NCBI GenBank assembly: GCA_963715815.1
Contig: OY970278.1
Coordinates: 1,736,001 to 1,800,000, forward strand
Origin: JAFAMS01 sp963715815
Lineage (GTDB): Bacteria > Vulcanimicrobiota > Vulcanimicrobiia > Vulcanimicrobiales > Vulcanimicrobiaceae
Length of the DNA: 64,000 nt
Reading direction: 5' to 3'
The notes under the pieces were generated by a model. That model was given only the letters and a program-made list of their open reading frames with translations. It had not been told where the DNA came from and did not search any database. Position 1 is the first letter of the stretch, and every line of letters starts with the position of its first letter. The position numbers and the translations under genes were made by a program. Below, one piece after another: positions 60,256-64,000 of the stretch.

Positions 60256-61911
60256 ATGGCGAAATACATCTTCTTTACCGGCGGCGTAGTAAGTTCGCTC
60301 GGAAAGGGGATAACGGCAGCTTCACTCGGGCGCCTACTCGTGGCCCGCGGGCTGACCGTCTCGATCCAGAAACTGGATCCGTACATCAATGTCGACGCAG
60401 GTACGATGAATCCGTACCAGCACGGCGAGGTCTTCGTAACGGAAGACGGTGCGGAGACCGATCTCGATCTCGGGCACTACGAGCGCTTCATCGACGAGTA
60501 TTTGACGCGCCGTAACAACGTTACGACCGGCCAAATCTATGCGTCGGTCATCGAGAAAGAGCGGCGCGGCGATTATTTGGGCGCAACGGTTCAAGTCGTT
60601 CCGCACATTACGAACGAAATTAAGGCGACGGTCACGCGCGTTGCGGAAATGCAAACCGCCGACGTCTACATCATCGAGGTTGGCGGAACGGTCGGCGACA
60701 TCGAGTCGCTCCCATTTCTCGAAGCGATCCGTCAAATTCGGCATGATGTCGGCGACGAGAACGTCATGTACGTCCATCTGACGCTTTTGCCGCACTTAGG
60801 CGCGGCCGACGAGCTGAAGACGAAGCCCACGCAGCATTCCGTGCGCGAGCTGCGCGGGATCGGGATCTCGCCGGACGCTATCGTGGTGCGGACCGGCGCG
60901 CATCGGCGCATAACCCAAGACTTGAAAGAAAAGATCGCACTGTTTTGCGGTGTCCCGGTCCATGCCGTGGTCGGGAATGCCGACGCTTCGAGCATTTACA
61001 AAGTTCCGCTCAATCTCGAAGCCGAGGGCTTGGCCGAGGCCGTTATTCAAAAGCTTGGGCTGCGCGCGCCACGACCGGCTCAGCTCGAGGAATGGGCTGC
61101 GATGGTCGAGCGTATCGATCGGCCGGCGCACCGCCTGCGAATTGCTTTGGTCGGGAAATACGTCGAGCTCAAAGACGCATACATCTCAATCAACGAAGCG
61201 CTGTACCACGCCGGCATCTATCACGATGCGTCGATCGAGATCGTGCGCGTTGACTCGGAAACGATCGAGGAACAAGGCTTGGGTGTACTCGACGGTGCCG
61301 AGGGGATCTTGGTCGCGCCCGGTTTCGGGGCGCGCGGAGTAAAAGGGAAGCTGCGCGCAATCCAATATGCGCGCGAAAACAAAGTGCCGTTTCTCGGCAT
61401 CTGCTACGGGATGCAGCTGGCGTGCGTCGAGTTCGCGCGTAACGTCTGTGGCCTGGACGACGCGATGACGACCGAAGTCGACGAGGCGACGACCAATAAC
61501 GTCATCGATTTCTTACCCGAGCAACGGAATCTCGACTTCAAGGGCGGGACGATGCGCTTGGGTGCCTACGATTGCATTCTCGAGGCGGGCTCCCTGGCGG
61601 CGCGCGCCTATGGAGCGTTGGAAATCAGCGAGCGTCACCGTCATCGTTACGAGTTCAACAACAAATATAAAGCGATCTTCGAAGAGCATCGCATGATTTT
61701 TTCGGGACATCACGTCTTGGGCCGCACGACGCTCGTCGAGGTTATCGAGCTGCCGCAAAGCATTCATCCCTGGTTCGTCGGGACGCAGGCTCATCCCGAG
61801 TTCAAGTCACGCCCGACGCGTCCGTCACCGCTGTACCGTGATTTCGTTGGTGCGGCCTTGGCACGCAGTCGCGAGCAGGCGGCACCCAGCGCACAACTGA
61901 CCCGCTCCTGA
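60256..61911 (+). CDS. pyrG: CTP synthase
   Basis: The 551-residue product aminates UTP to CTP. The synthetase domain has FFTGGVVSSLGKGITAASLG, KLDPYINVDAGTMNPYQHGEVFV and VEVGGTVGDIESLPFLEAIRQ; the glutamine amidotransferase domain has GFGARGVKGKL, the nucleophile cysteine in LGICYGMQLACVEFAR, and the His-Glu pair in GTQAHPEFKSRP. Length is normal. Its stop overlaps the CTG start of the next gene. Confidence 0.98.
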   Translation: MAKYIFFTGGVVSSLGKGITAASLGRLLVARGLTVSIQKLDPYINVDAGTMNPYQHGEVFVTEDGAETDLDLGHYERFIDEYLTRRNNVTTGQIYASVIEKERRGDYLGATVQVVPHITNEIKATVTRVAEMQTADVYIIEVGGTVGDIESLPFLEAIRQIRHDVGDENVMYVHLTLLPHLGAADELKTKPTQHSVRELRGIGISPDAIVVRTGAHRRITQDLKEKIALFCGVPVHAVVGNADASSIYKVPLNLEAEGLAEAVIQKLGLRAPRPAQLEEWAAMVERIDRPAHRLRIALVGKYVELKDAYISINEALYHAGIYHDASIEIVRVDSETIEEQGLGVLDGAEGILVAPGFGARGVKGKLRAIQYARENKVPFLGICYGMQLACVEFARNVCGLDDAMTTEVDEATTNNVIDFLPEQRNLDFKGGTMRLGAYDCILEAGSLAARAYGALEISERHRHRYEFNNKYKAIFEEHRMIFSGHHVLGRTTLVEVIELPQSIHPWFVGTQAHPEFKSRPTRPSPLYRDFVGAALARSREQAAPSAQLTRS

Positions 61912-62672
61912 ACCTCGCTCGGATCACGTTCGTCATCCTGACGCGCGATGCAAGCGATGCGTTGCCCGATGCGCTTGCGTCGGTGCCGCCGGGCGCGCAG
62001 GTCCTCGTGCTCGATGCGGAATCGAGCGATGACACCGTCGCAGTCGCGCGTCGCGCGGGCGCGACCGTGCTCGAGCGGCGCTGGACGAATTTCGTCGACG
62101 CGCGCACCTTCGCGCTCGACAATGTGCGCACACCGTGGACGTTCATGCTCGATGCGGATGAGCAGCTCGACGACGTGCTGCGCGATGCACTGTTTCGCGT
62201 CGAACCTGAAGCCGCTAACATCGAGGGCTACTGCGTCCGGCGCTGTACGCGTTTTTCAGGCGAGGTCGTGCGTGCGTTCGGATGGGACAACGAGATGATC
62301 TTGCGCATGTTCCGTACGGACCGTGGCGTCCTTATCGCGCATCCGGTTGCGGGTGGCAGCGCCGCCCTGCACGAGCGCTGGAGCGTTCCGGGGAATGTCG
62401 GCGTTTTGGACGGCGTGCTGTTTCACGACTCGTATCGGGAGCAAAGCGCCTACGAACGAAAGTATGCGCGTTATACCTCGATTGAGGCGCAAGGTTTATC
62501 TCCCAGCATCCCGCGCCTCGTCGTTAGCGCGCTGGTCGCTCCGGTCCGTTTTGCATGGCTGCTGGGTCCGCGCGGGGGCATACGCCTTGGCAAGCGCGGT
62601 GTGTACATCGCTTTCTGGTCGGCGCTCTATCAGACGATCGTCCGATGGAAGGCGCTGCGCGGGACGGGATGA
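61908..62672 (+). CDS. GT2-family glycosyltransferase with CTG start
   Basis: The GT-A domain begins ITFVILTRDASDALPDALASV and holds VLVLDAESSDDTVAVARRAG and MLDADEQLDD (DxD). These require a start upstream of the first TTG (61962); the available codon is CTG 61908, overlapping the pyrG stop as CTGA, giving 254 residues. SYREQSAYERKYARYTSIEA and a C-terminal hydrophobic stretch (VRFAWLLGPRGGIRLG) resemble the WaaE/KdtX-like lipopolysaccharide glucosyltransferases. Donor unknown. It is followed by two coupled GT4 genes. Confidence 0.87.
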   Translation: MNLARITFVILTRDASDALPDALASVPPGAQVLVLDAESSDDTVAVARRAGATVLERRWTNFVDARTFALDNVRTPWTFMLDADEQLDDVLRDALFRVEPEAANIEGYCVRRCTRFSGEVVRAFGWDNEMILRMFRTDRGVLIAHPVAGGSAALHERWSVPGNVGVLDGVLFHDSYREQSAYERKYARYTSIEAQGLSPSIPRLVVSALVAPVRFAWLLGPRGGIRLGKRGVYIAFWSALYQTIVRWKALRGTG

Positions 62673-63652
62673 CCGACGTCGCCTTCGACGCACGTGAGAC
62701 GTCGCACATGTCGGTCGGTATGCGGCAGTACGTCGCGGAGCTGTCCGCACGTATACCGCGCGTCGCTCCGGAGCTGCGGTTTACGACCTTCGGAAGCGGG
62801 GACAACTTCGATTGGGGCGAGCAGGTCGTGATGCCGCTCGAGATCGCGCGCACGCGCCCGCGTCTCGTCCATATTCCCTCGCCGTTTGCACCGTTCGTCG
62901 TACCCGCGCCATATGTCATGACGATTCACGATTTGATCGATCTCAATTTTCCGCAGTGGACAAAACCCAAAGCACGCTGGTACTTCGGCGTTGCGGTCCG
63001 GCACGCGGCGCGCCGAGCCCGCTGCGTCATCACCGACGATCGCGCCACCGCTGAGGATCTCGTACGCTTTTACGGATTGGAACCGGAGCGTATCGCCGTT
63101 ATCCCGCTCGGCGTCGACGTTCCCGAGGTCGAACCGATTCGCCGGACGACACCGTATGTGATCTACGCGGGAAACCGGCGGCCGCATAAAGATCTGCAAA
63201 CTATTCTGGCGGCGTGGCGTGCAGTCGATCCGCAGTTATCGCTGGATCTGGTGCTCACCGGAACCGCGGAGCGCGGCCTCACGATTTCTCGACGTGAGCG
63301 CGGTGAGGTGGTCTTCACCGGTGATTTGGAGCACACGGATGTCCTGCGCTGGATCAAAGGCGCACAAGCGCTGGTGCACGCGGCATTGCGGGAAGGATTC
63401 GGCTTGCCGCTCTTGGAGGCGATACGCGTGGGAACCCCTGTGATCTGCGCGCAGACTTCCGTCCCGGACGTGTTGCGTGAGCACGTGCAGATTTTCGCGC
63501 CCGGCGATGTCCCTGCCCTAGCGACGGCGATCGAACGAGCTCTGCGCGGTGAGCTTCGCGAGCGAACGCAGCACGCGCAACGTGAGACCGCGAATCTGAC
63601 GTGGGATCACTGCGCATCACTTACCGCGGCCGTCTACAGGCGTTTCCTATGA
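62669..63652 (+). CDS. GT4-family glycosyltransferase
   Basis: The 327-residue product opens DVAFDARETSHMSVGMRQYV, with an acceptor-binding N-domain (MTIHDLIDLNFPQW), the linker YVIYAGNRRPHKDLQTILAAW, and ALREGFGLPLLEAIRVGTPVI as the donor-binding segment of GT4. The ATG overlaps the GT2 stop (ATGA), and the open frame upstream belongs to the GT2 gene in another frame. It is closely related to the next gene, from which it probably arose by duplication. Confidence 0.9.
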   Translation: MTDVAFDARETSHMSVGMRQYVAELSARIPRVAPELRFTTFGSGDNFDWGEQVVMPLEIARTRPRLVHIPSPFAPFVVPAPYVMTIHDLIDLNFPQWTKPKARWYFGVAVRHAARRARCVITDDRATAEDLVRFYGLEPERIAVIPLGVDVPEVEPIRRTTPYVIYAGNRRPHKDLQTILAAWRAVDPQLSLDLVLTGTAERGLTISRRERGEVVFTGDLEHTDVLRWIKGAQALVHAALREGFGLPLLEAIRVGTPVICAQTSVPDVLREHVQIFAPGDVPALATAIERALRGELRERTQHAQRETANLTWDHCASLTAAVYRRFL

Positions 63653-64000
63653 ACGTCTTGCTCGACGCGCGCGAGACGCGCCGCATGTCGGCCGGCATGG
63701 TCGCATACGTGCGCGAGCTTGCGAGCCGCTTGCCGAACGTCGCGCCCGACATCACCGTGCGAACGGTCGGGCACGGCGAGAATTTTACCTTTACCGAGCA
63801 AGTCGAGATTCCGTTCGCGTCGCGCTACTCGGATCTCGTTCACTTCCCGACGATCTTCGCGCCCGTCGTCTTACCGAAGAAGTACGTCATAACGATTCAC
63901 GACCTGATCCACCTGCGATATCCGCAGCTGTTTTCGCGAACGACAGGCGCCTACTATTCGATCTTTGTGAAGCGCCTCGTGAACGGCGCTGCGCGCCTGC
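63649..64000 (+). CDS. GT4-family glycosyltransferase, N-terminal part (cut by window edge)
   Basis: The ATG at 63649 overlaps the upstream stop (ATGA) and the frame stays open to the right edge (117 residues). MNVLLDARETRRMSAGMVAYV and YVITIHDLIHLRYPQLF match the start and the HDLI motif of the preceding GT4 enzyme. The catalytic C-domain lies outside the window. Confidence 0.85.
   Translation, partial: MNVLLDARETRRMSAGMVAYVRELASRLPNVAPDITVRTVGHGENFTFTEQVEIPFASRYSDLVHFPTIFAPVVLPKKYVITIHDLIHLRYPQLFSRTTGAYYSIFVKRLVNGAARL

Noticed and set aside
1..64000. CRISPR arrays, insertion sequences, integrases, phage genes.
   Set aside because: No regularly spaced direct repeats, transposase or integrase motifs were seen on either strand.

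Overview
The window is a gene-dense bacterial chromosome segment of fairly high GC. About 63 protein genes are packed with no gene-free stretch over 300 bp. Start codons overlap the preceding stop by 1 to 4 bases again and again (ATGA, GTGA and twice CTGA), and GTG and TTG starts are common. No tRNA, rRNA, CRISPR array, insertion sequence or phage gene was found. Housekeeping content is bacterial: rpsB-tsf-pyrH-frr, the MEP-pathway genes dxr and ispG, rseP, prfA-prmC, pyrG. A short three-domain prolyl-tRNA synthetase, the Amj lipid II flippase, a split NAD synthetase and the gene style suggest a poorly cultured lineage. Eremiobacterota-like bacteria are my best guess, with low confidence, because nothing in the window is diagnostic of a phylum.

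1-19.6 kb is an accessory surface-glycan locus with genes on both strands. It holds two tandem GT4-type glycosyltransferases (one cut by the window edge), an 860-residue multidomain GT-A protein and a second GRND-motif GT-A-like protein. Nucleotide-sugar enzymes follow: a DegT aminotransferase, an SDR epimerase and a UDP-glucose/GDP-mannose-type dehydrogenase. A large decoration set comes with them: six methyltransferases (two FkbM), a sulfotransferase-like protein, an SGNH esterase, a GNAT-like acyltransferase and a NodU/CmcH-type carbamoyltransferase. The likely product is a heavily modified (methylated, acylated, carbamoylated, perhaps sulfated) surface polysaccharide or glycolipid.

19.6-28 kb is a conserved housekeeping run: rpsB with a structured leader, tsf, pyrH, frr, a 63-residue unknown where uppS is often found, cdsA, dxr, rseP, ispG, a copper-amine-oxidase-N-like secreted protein and a SIS-domain protein. 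28-31.1 kb on the minus strand carries a cobalamin adenosyltransferase, an APC amino-acid permease and a methyltransferase. 31.2-35.5 kb on the plus strand carries proS, an M16 peptidase, amj and a TPR lipoprotein. 35.4-38.9 kb on the minus strand carries polyprenyl-phosphate-sugar type membrane proteins: a PIG-V-like and a GT39-like transferase with GtrA between them.

39-46.1 kb on the plus strand runs glpX, a flavoprotein disulfide reductase, an amidase plus nadE (a split glutamine-dependent NAD synthetase), a siroheme-synthase N-domain-like protein, cinA and an SDR epimerase started by CTG. 46.1-53 kb on the minus strand is a seven-gene operon: secreted beta-domain protein, O-acetylhomoserine sulfhydrylase, CoA-binding protein, LuxE-like acyl-protein synthetase, LuxC-like acyl reductase, class III aminotransferase and MocA-type oxidoreductase. 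It looks like an acid-to-aldehyde-to-amine route without luciferase genes and is the most unusual pathway-like unit in the window.

53-64 kb returns to housekeeping genes (rpmE, prfA, prmC, pyrG, a MetE-core protein) interleaved with more glycan genes: a methyltransferase, a degenerate methyltransferase-like protein coupled to two tandem GT17 enzymes, then a GT2 and two tandem GT4 enzymes, the last cut by the right edge.
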